DNA of 64,000 bases from an uncultured Vampirovibrio sp. (GTDB lineage: Bacteria; Cyanobacteriota; Vampirovibrionia; Gastranaerophilales; Gastranaerophilaceae), in assembly GCA_910578465.1 (NCBI GenBank), contig CAJTPW010000006.1, forward strand, positions 1-64,000, in the 5' to 3' direction. Within the stretch, counting starts at the first letter, position 1. Each line of letters opens with the position of its first letter. This document shows, piece after piece, positions 1 through 8,267 of the stretch. A program made the translations under genes and the position numbers. The notes beneath the pieces are model-generated. The model was not told the DNA's origin, did not search any database, and saw only the letters and a program-made list of their open reading frames with translations.

Positions 1-1061
1 CCTTTTCCGCCGCCTGCCGGGCTCCCGTTGCCACCTGCAATATGTATCCAAAGATTGGTTTGCTCGGGACCGTTTTTACCATCTTCGCCCGGAGTGCACC
101 CTCCGCAGCCTCCCCCTTTGCCGCCATATCCTCCATTATTATTTAGACAGTAACCGCCTGCGCCGCCAGATGAAGTATTATTTGCTAATGAAGCACCATC
201 AATTCCGGAACCGCCACCCCCTCCGTCCCAAAGACCACCATTGTTCCCGGGTAAATCATCTCCGCCACCCCCTCCGCCATAGCCGCCAATGTGTATTTCC
301 GAAGTATTTGCATTCATTAAAGCAGCATGATTAACAAAATATCCTCCGGAGCCTCCTCCGCCTCCGTTTGCTCCATAACCCTTTCCTCCTCCCCCGCCCC
401 CCCCGCCACAGGCGGTGATTAAAGCATATTTATTTCTTATAACTTCGGGTATAGACCAGTTATATAACAGCCCTGACGGAATAACGGTAAGCTTGTGCGT
501 TTCATCTTCTGCAACATTACCGTTTCCGTTTGTAACAAATGTGTGCTCAATTTGTACCTGTCCTCCTGCACCTCCCCCTGCGCCACCTGAAATAAGGGTA
601 GCCTCTATTGTATTTGTCATCAAAGGAACAATAAATGCGCTTGCGCTTCCTTCCGTTGTATATTCCGTATACCCTGCAGTAGCTGCAGCTCCTCCGCCTC
701 CCCCTGCACCAACTGCTGTTACTGTCATTGTTCCGTTAAAACCTGTCGGAACAATAAACTCTCCTTCGCAATATTTAGATATCACTCTACCGTTACTATC
801 CAATACTTCTCTTTCAACTCCTCCGCTGTTAATGCAATCTTCATATGTAATCTTGTGATTCTTTATCTTCTTTCCGGGTATATTTCCCTCTATGGATATC
901 CCTACAACATCATTAACCTTTTTTGTAATAACGGGAGCCAACGCTGCCATAAGCAATGACGCCACAAGAAGCGCCATAAGCATTTCAACAAGAGAAAATG
1001 CAGATTTTTTTGCAGAACAATTTAAGGGCTTATGCCCTTTAAGATGAACAACTTTTTTCAT
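1..1061 (-). CDS. Glycine-rich prepilin-like surface protein, partial (C-terminus beyond left edge)
   Basis: The reading frame opens with ATG at 1061 and stays open to the left edge, so at least 353 codons are present and the stop is missing. Residues 1-20 form a short basic leader. A type IV pilin-like N-terminus follows, AFSLVEMLMALLVASLLMAA, which has the Phe+1/Glu+5 pattern of prepilin peptidase substrates, although Ala replaces the usual Gly before the cut. The rest is rich in Gly, Ala, Asn and Pro with many GGGGG runs. It pairs with the divergent XRE regulator at 1139. The same N-terminal cassette is carried by the 938 aa protein at 9409. It is probably exported by the type IV pilus or type II machinery; the Gly-rich body has no function I can name. 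Confidence 0.8.
   Translation of the reverse strand, partial: MKKVVHLKGHKPLNCSAKKSAFSLVEMLMALLVASLLMAALAPVITKKVNDVVGISIEGNIPGKKIKNHKITYEDCINSGGVEREVLDSNGRVISKYCEGEFIVPTGFNGTMTVTAVGAGGGGGAAATAGYTEYTTEGSASAFIVPLMTNTIEATLISGGAGGGAGGQVQIEHTFVTNGNGNVAEDETHKLTVIPSGLLYNWSIPEVIRNKYALITACGGGGGGGGKGYGANGGGGGSGGYFVNHAALMNANTSEIHIGGYGGGGGGDDLPGNNGGLWDGGGGGSGIDGASLANNTSSGGAGGYCLNNNGGYGGKGGGCGGCTPGEDGKNGPEQTNLWIHIAGGNGSPAGGGK
1024..1039. repeat. Palindrome inside the prepilin leader codons
   Basis: AAGGGC, a 4 nt TTAT loop, then GCCCTT lies within codons 8-13 of the prepilin that starts at 1061, between the start codon and the pilin-like helix. It resembles the GGGC/GCCC hairpin modules found elsewhere in the window (12562-12581). 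It could be an inserted element or a translation-control hairpin. Confidence 0.5.
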
Positions 1062-1090
1062 AAAATATTATCCTATTGTATTACCCATAT

Positions 1091-1104
1091 GTCTATATAT
1101 AGAC
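1091..1104. promoter_or_regulatory. 14 bp palindrome between divergent prepilin and XRE genes
   Basis: GTCTATATATAGAC is a perfect palindrome in the 77 bp gap between the prepilin start (1061, minus) and the XRE start (1139, plus). Position and symmetry fit an operator for the neighbouring XRE dimer. No direct evidence links the two. Confidence 0.4.
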
Positions 1105-1125
1105 AACGTAATTTTATTTTAACAT

Positions 1126-1131
1126 TAGAAT
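1126..1131 (+). promoter_or_regulatory. -10 box of XRE gene; probable leaderless start
   Basis: TAGAAT ends 7 nt before the ATG at 1139 and there is no Shine-Dalgarno sequence. The second XRE gene has the same TAGAAT + 7 nt + ATGCAACA arrangement (9299 back to 9286). The -35 region is weak. Confidence 0.45.
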
Positions 1132-1138
1132 TCTATAC

Positions 1139-1426
1139 ATGCAACATGTTAACTACAAAAATGCGGATATTATTTTTAAAGCACTTGCAAAAGTAATTAG
1201 GGAGCAGAGGGAAAAACAGGGAAAATCTCAAAGGCTTCTTGCTGATGAGTGCTCTTTTCAGCGGTCCTTGCTCTCAAGACTTGAAAACGGACTGAACGAG
1301 CCGAAACTTGTTTCTATATGGACTATTGCAGAGGCGCTCCGTATGAAACCGTCAAGCCTTATAAAGCTTGTGGAAAGCGAACTTCCAAAGGGTTTTAGCC
1401 TGATTGAAAAAGACCTTTGTTATTAA
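1139..1426 (+). CDS. XRE-family helix-turn-helix regulator
   Basis: This 95 aa protein is one HTH_3/Cro-CI domain. Residues about 14-75 carry REQREKQGKSQRLLADECS, then SLLSRLENGLNEPKL and IWTIAEAL, the usual five-helix layout with the Q/SxLSRxENG recognition helix. No sensor domain follows; about 15 tail residues remain. It is divergent from the glycine-rich prepilin at 1061 with a palindrome between them, so local repression of the prepilin and of itself is the simplest role. No ribosome binding site is seen; a -10 box 7 nt upstream suggests a leaderless message. The DNA target is not known. Confidence 0.85.
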   Translation: MQHVNYKNADIIFKALAKVIREQREKQGKSQRLLADECSFQRSLLSRLENGLNEPKLVSIWTIAEALRMKPSSLIKLVESELPKGFSLIEKDLCY

Positions 1427-1478
1427 TTTTACAGATTATATAAATAATATTCAAGTTGTTTTATCGTTCTTAAATATT

Positions 1479-2657
1479 TTAATTTGACTGCAAGCGCCCG
1501 CTGCAAGGAGCATTTGAGACGCGGTTTCGTGTTTCTTTGTCTACTTCAAAAATTTCATCAAGTGTCGGGTTTTGAATTACCTTATGGTTTTCCATTTCCT
1601 TTTGCACGGTCTTAAAGATATCTCCCATGCCAATTTCACCCTTTAAAAATTTGTGTACGGAAATTTCATTTGCCGCATTTAAAACCACAGGCATTGTTCC
1701 GCCCGTTTTTCCTGCTTCAAATGCAAGTTTTAAGCAGGGGAATTTTTCAAAATCGGGCTTTTCAAAGGTTAAAGTTTGTCCGACAAAGTTGAAACTGTTA
1801 GATTTTATGCCTGTTTCACGGTTCGGATATGTAAGTGCATATTGTATCGGGATATGCATACTCGGGACTCCGATTTGTGCCACGGTGGAGCCGTCTTTGA
1901 ATTCAACTGCAGAGTGGACAAGGCTTTCAGGGTGTATTACAACTTCGATTTTTTCATACGGAAGATTAAAAAGATGATGTGCTTCAATAACTTCTAAGCC
2001 CTTATTCATAAGGGTTGCAGAATCTATTGTAATTTTTTTGCCCATATTCCATCTGGGGTGTTTGAGCGCGTCCGCTGCCGTACAGTTTTTAATTTCATCG
2101 GGGCTTCTGTGCAAGAAAGGACCGCCTGAAGCTGTTATGATTATTTTGTTTAACAGTTCATATTTTCCGTTTGAACTTTGCAGGATTGCTGAATGTTCGC
2201 TGTCTACGGGCAAAATGTTTACACTGTTTTTACGAGCGGCAGCTGTTACGATATTGCCCGCCATAACAAGAGTCTCTTTGTTTGCAAGGGCAATATCAAC
2301 GCCGTTTGAAATTGCTTTAAGGGTCGGTTTCAAGCCGACATAGCCTGAAGTTCCCGTAAGCATAATATCCAGCGTTTTATCATCTGCAAGCTCTATGAGC
2401 CCTTCTTCGCCATAAAACACTTCAAGGTTTTTAAATATAGATTTTATTTCCCTTGCGCCTTCCTGTGTACCGACGCAGACACGTTCGGGGCGAAATTTTT
2501 TAATCTGATTAACAAAAAGTTCAATGTTGCCGCCGCAGGACATACTTTGTACGTTAAATAAATCTTTGTTATTAAGCCCTTCAAGAACTTCAAGAGTTTG
2601 AGTTCCGATAGAGCCTGTGGAGCCTAATATTGCAAGATTTTTAGTTGTTGTGTGCAT
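1479..2657 (-). CDS. dxr: 1-deoxy-D-xylulose 5-phosphate reductoisomerase
   Basis: Converts DXP to 2-C-methyl-D-erythritol 4-phosphate with NADPH, the committed step of the MEP isoprenoid pathway. The 392 aa length fits the family. The NADPH loop GSTGSIG is at residues 12-18. The metal and substrate motif VDSEHSA is near residue 150, followed by SGGPF, HPRWNMG, DSATLMNKGLE and HPESLVHS. I chose the ATG at 2657, which has AAAGGA just upstream; a longer frame to 2717 starts inside the neighbour. The start overlaps the preceding zinc-ribbon gene by 17 bp, suggesting translational coupling within hemW-zinc ribbon-dxr. Confidence 0.96.
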   Translation of the reverse strand: MHTTTKNLAILGSTGSIGTQTLEVLEGLNNKDLFNVQSMSCGGNIELFVNQIKKFRPERVCVGTQEGAREIKSIFKNLEVFYGEEGLIELADDKTLDIMLTGTSGYVGLKPTLKAISNGVDIALANKETLVMAGNIVTAAARKNSVNILPVDSEHSAILQSSNGKYELLNKIIITASGGPFLHRSPDEIKNCTAADALKHPRWNMGKKITIDSATLMNKGLEVIEAHHLFNLPYEKIEVVIHPESLVHSAVEFKDGSTVAQIGVPSMHIPIQYALTYPNRETGIKSNSFNFVGQTLTFEKPDFEKFPCLKLAFEAGKTGGTMPVVLNAANEISVHKFLKGEIGMGDIFKTVQKEMENHKVIQNPTLDEIFEVDKETRNRVSNAPCSGRLQSN

Positions 2658-2961
2658 TAGAATCCTTTTTGATGAAATCACAAATTTCACTGAGCCTTTT
2701 ATCTTCCATCGCATCAATTAATTCTTGTATTGTTTTGATTTTTTTCAAAGCAAAACCTGTCTCCGCAAGTAAAACACAATCGTTGCACAGTCTGTATCTG
2801 CCATATTGTATGCTTCCTGCCATACATTTATTTTTACCGCAGGCGGAACAATCGAAAAATTCGTTTTGAACATCAGGGTTTTCTTCAATATCATCCTGCA
2901 CCATCTGTGCGGCAACTGCCTGCATATCCTCAATTATTCTTTGTGTTTCTTTTTCATCCAT
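2641..2961 (-). CDS. Small zinc-ribbon protein, function unknown
   Basis: This 106 aa protein has an acidic helical N-terminus (1-30). A four-Cys ribbon follows, CSACGKNKC then CNDC, about residues 38-62. The C-terminal half is helical and charged (KTIQELIDAMEDKRLSEICD). CxxC-x(n)-CxxC suggests one zinc ion, with extra Cys in between. It sits between hemW (11 bp upstream) and dxr (17 bp overlap) in one probable operon. I recognise no named family; the conserved position suggests a housekeeping accessory role, but that is a guess. Confidence 0.7.
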   Translation of the reverse strand: MDEKETQRIIEDMQAVAAQMVQDDIEENPDVQNEFFDCSACGKNKCMAGSIQYGRYRLCNDCVLLAETGFALKKIKTIQELIDAMEDKRLSEICDFIKKDSNAHNN

Positions 2962-2972
2962 AATAATTTATA

Positions 2973-4097
2973 TTAGCACAAAAATTCAGAGAGGATTAAG
3001 TTTGAAACAAGAATGCCCGAAAGCGAGAGCCTGTAGCCCTTCTCCGTTTTTTCAAGATGGCCTGAATTTAAAAACTTTTTTAAAACAGCAGAATATTTTT
3101 GATTAAAATCTATGCCGAATTTTTCGTTGATATTACCTGTATTTATGCCCTCTCTTTTTCTAAATCCGAGGAAAATTGTTTCTTCAAGCCTTTCTTCTTC
3201 CGTTAAAATGTTAATTTCTTTTGAATTAAAGGGATTTTCCATATATTCTTTAAAATTTGTTGTGTTTTGATATCTTGCACCGTTTAAAAAGCCTGAAGCG
3301 GAAATTCCAAAGCCGAAATATTCGCCTTCACTCCAATAGTTTAAGTTATGGCGGGAATAATATTCGGGTGTTTTTGCAAAATTTGATATTTCATAAAGCT
3401 CAAACCCGGGGGCAAGGAATTTAACTGCAAACTCATACATATCTGCCTGAATATCGTCATTTGGAAGGTGGTGAAGTTTGCCTGCGGCAAGATTTTTATG
3501 GAACAATGTGCCTTCTTCAATTTTGAGGCCATAGAGGGAAATGTGTTCTATATCAAGATTTTTAGCTTCAGTGAGGTCATTTTCCCAGAGTTTTATGGTT
3601 TGTTTTGGCAGGCCGTAGATTAAATCAACGCTGATATTGCTAAAACCTGTGTCCTGTGCAAGGTATACGGTATCTTTTGCTTTTTTAACGCTATGCAGCC
3701 GTCCGATGGAGCGCAAAATATCTTCATCAAAGCTTTGAATTCCGATACTGAGCCTGTTTACACCGAGTTCATACAGGGCGGACAAAAGTTTTAAATCCGT
3801 GCTGTCAGGGTTTAGCTCTACCGTTATTTCCGCATTCGGGGCAAAATTAAACAAGGAAAATATTTTTTTAAAATGTTTGATTTCAAGTAAAGATGGTGTC
3901 CCGCCCCCTATATAGAGAGTGTTTAGAGGTGTACCTTTGTAAAAATGTTTAATTTCTGCAATAAGTTTTTTAACGTAGTCATCAATAAAATTAAGGGCGG
4001 CAAAAGATGTAAAGGCGCAGTAGCCGCATTTTCTTTTACAAAAAGGGATGTGAATGTAAGCACTTTTTGGAGCTTTTATCGGTTCAATATTTTCCAT
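2973..4097 (-). CDS. hemW: HemW-like radical SAM protein (HemN family)
   Basis: The 374 aa protein opens with YIHIPFCKRKCGYC, giving the radical SAM triad Cys20, Cys24 and Cys27. GGGTPS, NPDS and GIQSFD follow, as in the HemN/HemW family. HemW proteins bind haem and act in haem delivery, whereas true HemN oxidises coproporphyrinogen III. The length and the short N-terminus before CxxxCxxC favour HemW. I chose ATG 4097 over the upstream TTG at 4145 because a good promoter lies between them, with the -10 box 6 nt from this ATG. It appears to lead hemW-zinc ribbon-dxr. Confidence 0.85.
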   Translation of the reverse strand: MENIEPIKAPKSAYIHIPFCKRKCGYCAFTSFAALNFIDDYVKKLIAEIKHFYKGTPLNTLYIGGGTPSLLEIKHFKKIFSLFNFAPNAEITVELNPDSTDLKLLSALYELGVNRLSIGIQSFDEDILRSIGRLHSVKKAKDTVYLAQDTGFSNISVDLIYGLPKQTIKLWENDLTEAKNLDIEHISLYGLKIEEGTLFHKNLAAGKLHHLPNDDIQADMYEFAVKFLAPGFELYEISNFAKTPEYYSRHNLNYWSEGEYFGFGISASGFLNGARYQNTTNFKEYMENPFNSKEINILTEEERLEETIFLGFRKREGINTGNINEKFGIDFNQKYSAVLKKFLNSGHLEKTEKGYRLSLSGILVSNLILSEFLC

Positions 4098-4103
4098 TTT
4101 TAA

Positions 4104-4132
4104 ATTATAATAGGAAAATGAAGAATGTTTAA
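4104..4132 (-). promoter_or_regulatory. Promoter of hemW, probably leaderless
   Basis: On the minus strand TTAAAC (4132-4127), a 17 bp spacer and TATAAT (4109-4104) are followed by 6 nt and the hemW ATG at 4097. There is no Shine-Dalgarno sequence, so transcription would start at or next to the A of ATG. Confidence 0.5.
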
Positions 4133-4144
4133 GGGTGTAATACA

Positions 4145-5227
4145 ATGTCAGACAATATGATGCTGAAAGAAATTTATGAAGAGCCTGCCGTTTTTGAACA
4201 TCTGGTGAAAAAATATATAAAAGAAGGCAGGGTTCAAGAGTGTTTTCCTGTAGAGTTTAATGAAGTGAAGTTTGTAGCGTCGGGGTCTTCTTATAATTGT
4301 GCAAGGCTCGGGCAGAAGTTTTTTGAAAACATTGCAAAACTTAAAACTTCTTTTGAATATTCATCCGAATTTAATTCAAATGAAGACAGGGTTATAAATA
4401 AAGATGTTCTTTACTTTTTTATAAGCCAGTCGGGCGAAACTTACGATACAAAATGTGCGCTGAATTTGGTTAATAAAAAGGGCGGGCATACGTTTGCGCT
4501 TGTAAATAATGATAATTCATATATTTTTGAAACAAGCGAATTTAAGATGAACATTGAAGCAGGGGTTGAAAAATCAATTGCTGCAACAAAATCTTTTACG
4601 GGCGGCGTATTGTGTCTCTGGCTTCTGGCGCTTTGTGCAGCTCAGCATAAGGGTTTTGATATTAAAGAGCACCTCAGGGAAGTTAATAATATTAAAAAAG
4701 ATACCGAATGCGTGATTCAAAATACCGAAAGTCTTGATGAAGCGGCAGAAATCTTATCGGAGTTGAAAAGCTTTCCCGTTATAGGGTATGGCTATAATTA
4801 CGTTATTGCAAAAGAGGGCGCTCTTAAAATTAAAGAAACATCATATATTGATGTGAATGCTTATCCCACAGGCGAATTTTTGCACGGACATACAGCAATT
4901 TTAAATGAAAACAGTGTTATTTTGGAAATTTTTTCCCACACTATGGGTGAATTTGAGCGTAAAACTCTTGAGAAAATAAGGAATGACTTTGATCCAAAAA
5001 TTATTACCGTAAGTGATAATAAAAATGCATTTCAGGCTGTTAATGCGGCTCAAAATAAGCCTCAAAAAGAAGCTTTGACGGTTGCTTTTAAAAGGTCTGA
5101 TAATGAAATCATAACAATGCTTTCATCCGTTATCGTGCTGCAGCTTCTTGCGCTTAAGATCGCATCAAAACTCGGGCGCAACGTGGATAAACCACTGGGC
5201 CTGAATAAAGTTGTAGGCGAGAGCTAA
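4145..5227 (+). CDS. SIS-domain sugar-phosphate isomerase/deglycase-like protein
   Basis: The 360 aa protein has two SIS domains. The first has ASGSSYNC (residues 45-52) and SQSGETYDT (94-102). The second has IGYGYNY and KIKETSYIDVNAYPTGEFLHG, the Glu/His-bearing loop of GlmS isomerase domains. The glutaminase half of GlmS is absent, so it should not use glutamine. Relatives include AgaS, FrlB-type deglycases and GlmS-like aldose/ketose isomerases; the substrate cannot be read from the sequence. AAGGGTG lies 8 nt upstream of ATG 4145. It is divergent from hemW and followed by a bidirectional terminator. Confidence 0.8.
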   Translation: MSDNMMLKEIYEEPAVFEHLVKKYIKEGRVQECFPVEFNEVKFVASGSSYNCARLGQKFFENIAKLKTSFEYSSEFNSNEDRVINKDVLYFFISQSGETYDTKCALNLVNKKGGHTFALVNNDNSYIFETSEFKMNIEAGVEKSIAATKSFTGGVLCLWLLALCAAQHKGFDIKEHLREVNNIKKDTECVIQNTESLDEAAEILSELKSFPVIGYGYNYVIAKEGALKIKETSYIDVNAYPTGEFLHGHTAILNENSVILEIFSHTMGEFERKTLEKIRNDFDPKIITVSDNKNAFQAVNAAQNKPQKEALTVAFKRSDNEIITMLSSVIVLQLLALKIASKLGRNVDKPLGLNKVVGES

Positions 5228-5264
5228 GGGGCTTATAGAGCTATGAGCTTATATGTTTAAAACA

Positions 5265-5298
5265 AAAATGACACCGTATTTTATAACGGTGTCATTTT
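5265..5298. terminator. Bidirectional terminator
   Basis: AAAATGACACCGT (5265-5277) pairs with ACGGTGTCATTTT (5286-5298) across an 8 nt loop, with A and T runs on both sides. It lies between the convergent SIS gene and the flagellar hook/rod gene and could end both. Confidence 0.85.
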
Positions 5299-5319
5299 GA
5301 ATTTCTTTTGTTAAACTTT

Positions 5320-6153
5320 CTAGCTCATAAGAGATATTGCGTTTTGCAAGAGTTCTTTATAGCTTGAAATCAGTTTATTGGAAAGTTCAAGCTGCATTTT
5401 TGCCTGCTGATAGTATGAAATATTTCCTTTAAAATCCACATTTGACAATTCTAAAAGTCCGCTTCTGATTTCACCTCTGCCCATAACGGGTTTGCCCGAT
5501 GCTTCCGTTTCCACAAACTGCCCTGATTTATATTCATAAAGCCCTTCGGGGTTGTGGAAATTCATAACGGAGAGCTTGTATAAAGGGGTAGAATCTTTAC
5601 CGCTGTTTGCTTTCCCGTATAATATTCCATCTTCCTTTATTTCGTATTCATCATATTTTCCAAGATATTTGCCGTTATCAGGGTCAATCCAGAGTTTAAT
5701 TTCGGTTGTTGGGATTGAAAGTGCTCCGCCTTCTGCAAGGCTTTTATCAAAATCTTCCTGACTTAAAGATTTTGTCCCGCTGACAATTTCGCCCTTGTCA
5801 TTCATAATGTAGCCTTGAACTTTAGAACCGTCAGTTGCTTTGTATGTGCCGTCAGAATCGAACTTAAATTCCCCAAGGCGTGTGTAGGCAAGCCTTCCTT
5901 CTTCGTTTCTTACAACAAAATAACCCGTCCCTTCTAAAAACACGTTTTCATCGGATGTACCGGGGGTTGCTTTTCCCTGCATGGTTTTTTTCATATAGCA
6001 GTCGCTGTATGTTGAATCAAGGAAGGTTTTAAATGTAATCTTATTTTCTCGATATCCCGGTGTATAGATGTTCACCATATTCTCAGAAACGGCGTCCATC
6101 CAGCTTTTTGTTGCCTTTTGGGTGTTTAATGCGTTTACGTATGCATCGTTCAT
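5320..6153 (-). CDS. Flagellar hook/basal-body rod family protein (FlgE/FlgF/FlgG type)
   Basis: The 277 aa protein has the rod-protein N-terminus, NALNTQKATKSWMDAVSENM with NIYTPGYRENK (residues 8-38). GTGYFVV and YTRLGEFKFDSDG (about 75-105) mark the Flg_bbr core. A heptad-like C-terminus, SNVDFKGNISYYQQAKMQLE...SYKELLQNAISLM, closes the rod coiled coil. The length suits FlgG or FlgF better than a full FlgE, but the FliK-like neighbour favours hook function, so I give no symbol. AAGGAG precedes ATG 6153. The start overlaps the stop of the upstream gene (ATGA, 6150-6153), showing tight coupling. Confidence 0.85.
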   Translation of the reverse strand: MNDAYVNALNTQKATKSWMDAVSENMVNIYTPGYRENKITFKTFLDSTYSDCYMKKTMQGKATPGTSDENVFLEGTGYFVVRNEEGRLAYTRLGEFKFDSDGTYKATDGSKVQGYIMNDKGEIVSGTKSLSQEDFDKSLAEGGALSIPTTEIKLWIDPDNGKYLGKYDEYEIKEDGILYGKANSGKDSTPLYKLSVMNFHNPEGLYEYKSGQFVETEASGKPVMGRGEIRSGLLELSNVDFKGNISYYQQAKMQLELSNKLISSYKELLQNAISLMS

Positions 6154-6809
6154 TGTTTTTTCTCCTTGTTTTGCTGCCTTTCCTTTTGCTGGTGTTGTTT
6201 GTAGCTCAGGTTGGCATAGGGGATATTTTGTTCGTCAAATCTTTGCTTTAAATACGGTATGTTGTTTTTTAAATATTCTTCAACAGCTTTATCTCCCGGG
6301 ATAAAGTGTGCATTGATTTTTCCGTCGGTAAGTTTTAAAACAACCGTGACATTATTATCAAAATCAAGCCTTATTGCCCCCTTGGTTTCTCTTGCCTTTA
6401 AAAGCAGGTCTGATAATGTTTTTGATACTTCAATAGTTTTGTAATTTGCAGCGTCAACAATATTGCCTTCATTTGAAACCGTATAGTTTGTATATCCCGC
6501 CTGATTTATCGCATTGATAAAAAAGAGTGCGTCGCATTTTTCAATGTTCAGGGAATCGAGGTTTTGAAAGGCGGCAATATCCATATCATCAAGAATATCG
6601 CTTATGTTGAAGTTGTTTTCTTTGGAAAGTATGTTTGCGCCGTCTTTTAAAAATTCTTCAAGTTCCGCTTTAAAAGAATGTGGGTTTGAGCTTCCGGTAA
6701 GTGTACCCGTTTGTCCGTTTTCAGAATAATTTACGGCACCTTTAAGCGTACCTCCAAGGGCTGTGCTTTGATTTTCATTGAAAGATTTTGTCTGTGTTTC
6801 TATATTCAT
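6150..6809 (-). CDS. FliK-like flagellar hook-length control protein (candidate)
   Basis: This 219 aa protein has a polar, low-complexity N-terminus and a compact C-terminal domain (about 135-205). The stretch AIRLDFDNNVTVVLKLTDGK, then INAHFIPGDKAVEEYLKNN and IPYLKQRFDEQNIPYANLS, follows the FliK C-terminal (Flg_hook) pattern of strand pair, helix and final strand. A Gln/Lys-rich tail ends it. FliK measures hook length and switches the export gate. Position between FliJ-like and hook/rod genes supports the call. It is short for FliK, and N-terminal similarity is not evident. Confidence 0.6.
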   Translation of the reverse strand: MNIETQTKSFNENQSTALGGTLKGAVNYSENGQTGTLTGSSNPHSFKAELEEFLKDGANILSKENNFNISDILDDMDIAAFQNLDSLNIEKCDALFFINAINQAGYTNYTVSNEGNIVDAANYKTIEVSKTLSDLLLKARETKGAIRLDFDNNVTVVLKLTDGKINAHFIPGDKAVEEYLKNNIPYLKQRFDEQNIPYANLSYKQHQQKERQQNKEKKQ

Positions 6810-6832
6810 TAACGGGGCCTTTTGCTGTTTTA

Positions 6833-7315
6833 TTAATTGTCTTTATACTTTTGAAGAAGCTCTTCAAGTTCTTCTTCATACGCTGCTTCCCTTGCTTTCA
6901 TAAAATGTTTCTGGGAGCCTATTTCGTTTAGAGTTTTAAGTTCGCGCATCTTTTCTTCATAAAGATATTCTTCTTTTTTGTGTTCTTTATGCTTTTCTAA
7001 AACGTCAACTTCCCTTTCTCTTTGACGGAGAATCTCTTCTTCCCTGTGAAGGACTTTAAGCGCTTCCTGTCTTTGAGCTTCGAGCTTTTCGCCTTCTTCG
7101 TAGAGATGTTTTAAGAATTTGTCAAAACCGTCGTACATCCTGGGGTCGGATTTTCGCATATTTATTCTTGTATCTTGAATGTTTTTGTTGTTTTCATCAA
7201 TAAGCTTTTCAATCCTGAAGACTTCTTCCTGACATTTTTGAACAACTGTAAGCTGCTCTTCTTTTTTTCTAATCCTTATTTCTAAGAATTTTTGAAGTCT
7301 GTAGTTAAAAGGCAT
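6833..7315 (-). CDS. fliJ: FliJ-like flagellar export chaperone
   Basis: The 160 aa protein is almost wholly charged coiled coil. It begins FNYRLQKFLEIRIRKKEEQL, the usual FliJ opening (F-x-Y/F-R-L-x-x-L-x-x-R), and ends in EEELEELLQKYKDN. Length and composition match FliJ, the central stalk-like component of the flagellar export ATPase. It is the first gene of a three-gene minus-strand cluster with FliK-like and hook/rod genes. A sigma-28-like promoter lies about 40 bp upstream. No ribosome binding site is obvious before ATG 7315. Confidence 0.75.
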   Translation of the reverse strand: MPFNYRLQKFLEIRIRKKEEQLTVVQKCQEEVFRIEKLIDENNKNIQDTRINMRKSDPRMYDGFDKFLKHLYEEGEKLEAQRQEALKVLHREEEILRQREREVDVLEKHKEHKKEEYLYEEKMRELKTLNEIGSQKHFMKAREAAYEEELEELLQKYKDN

Positions 7316-7353
7316 AATGATTTACGGTTTTCAAGATACATTAATACATCCTA

Positions 7354-7381
7354 TTATACGGCTTTTTCTACCCTTTATTTA
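7354..7381 (-). promoter_or_regulatory. Sigma-28-like promoter for the flagellar cluster
   Basis: On the minus strand TAAATAAA, an 11 nt spacer and GCCGTATAA give TAAA-N15-GCCG, the spacing of flagellar sigma-28 promoters (TAAAGTTT-N11-GCCGATAA). One extra T is present in the -10 element, which also contains TATAAT, so a sigma-70 reading is possible. Confidence 0.45.
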
Positions 7382-7488
7382 ATAAAAACTTTCAAAAAGT
7401 CAAAAAAATCATTTTTTTGGTGTAGGCATGCTTAAAAACTTTTAAAAACTATTCATAATTAATTTTTTAAGTTGTTTTATGAAATTTC

Positions 7489-7950
7489 CTAAATTGTATT
7501 ATATTTCCTTCTGTCTAAATATCTTCGCCAGTTTTCTTCAAAATTTTGTATAAAATCGTGTGCTTCCAAAACATCGTCGTAGGTAATTTTTCCAAGATTT
7601 TTGGCCATTTTGTGCTTTCCTGAAATACAGGCAAAATTTTCATCTTCAAAGCAATGTTCATCGTCAAGTTTTGCCGTATCTTTAAAATCTTCATCATCTT
7701 TCGAAAATTCTGCAGCACAAATATTGTCCGATCCTAAATCCGTATCAGCCAGACTCTGTGCAAACATCGGGAAGGTTAAATCCATAAAGGCGAGGGCATA
7801 TTTTTTGCCGCATCCTTTGCAAACCACTTTTATAATTACAGTATCGCTTCCTGTTTCAAGCACCTTGGCGCATTCGATATCAAAGTTTGATCCGCACTGT
7901 GCGCAAAAAAGAAACGGTATTACTTTTTCCATATTAAAATCTTCTGACAT
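7489..7950 (-). CDS. Hypothetical zinc-ribbon protein
   Basis: The 153 aa protein begins with a zinc-ribbon-like fold: FCAQCGS (about residues 15-21) and CKGCGKKY (43-50) give CxxC...CxxC. The rest is acidic and probably helical, ending in LEAHDFIQNFEENWRRYLDRR. GGAG lies about 10 nt before ATG 7950. It stands alone between the flagellar cluster and small envelope genes, and is not a family I can name. The acidic tail and single zinc ribbon suggest a cytoplasmic nucleic-acid or protein-binding adaptor, which is inference only. Confidence 0.65.
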   Translation of the reverse strand: MSEDFNMEKVIPFLFCAQCGSNFDIECAKVLETGSDTVIIKVVCKGCGKKYALAFMDLTFPMFAQSLADTDLGSDNICAAEFSKDDEDFKDTAKLDDEHCFEDENFACISGKHKMAKNLGKITYDDVLEAHDFIQNFEENWRRYLDRRKYNTI

Positions 7951-8111
7951 TTTTAAAAATCTCCGCTTGCTGAATATCTTGCCGGGTTTTTAAGGTTTGT
8001 TAAATTTTATTAAATTTTGTGCCGAATTAATAAAGTTGTGCGTCTTAATAACCGTAAGTACAAATATAAAGTTAAGGACATAAGGAAGTTATATTAAGAA
8101 ACGAGGTAAAA

Positions 8112-8267
8112 ATGTTCGAAATTCTCAGTTTGGTTGTATTTGCAGGTGTTTTTTGCCTGTTTATGATAGTTGTGCCATCCGTTGTTGAAAAATGCACATC
8201 GAAAGAATTTAAACAATCCTATTTGAAGCATCTTTCAAGTGCATATCTGCACTCTTACGAAAAGTAA
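8112..8267 (+). CDS. Small single-span membrane protein (51 aa)
   Basis: A short frame with GAGG 5 nt before ATG 8112 encodes 51 residues. Residues 4-25 (ILSLVVFAGVFCLFMIVVP) form one transmembrane segment. A polar, positively charged tail follows, with KEFKQSYLKHLSSAYLHSYE. Strong start context and clean composition argue that it is real. It stands between two divergent genes with no obvious partner. A GC-containing inverted repeat downstream (AGGGGTG/CACTCCT, about 8274-8298) could be a weak terminator. Function unknown. Confidence 0.55.
   Translation: MFEILSLVVFAGVFCLFMIVVPSVVEKCTSKEFKQSYLKHLSSAYLHSYEK

Noticed and set aside
415..858. 147 aa plus-strand frame with Pro-rich runs
   Set aside because: It is the complement of the Gly-rich prepilin on the minus strand; the Pro runs are antisense Gly codons.
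7396..7425. A/T-rich inverted repeat (CAAAAAAAT/ATTTTTTTG)
   Set aside because: Only A-T pairs and not placed after a gene end on the proper strand; not called a terminator.
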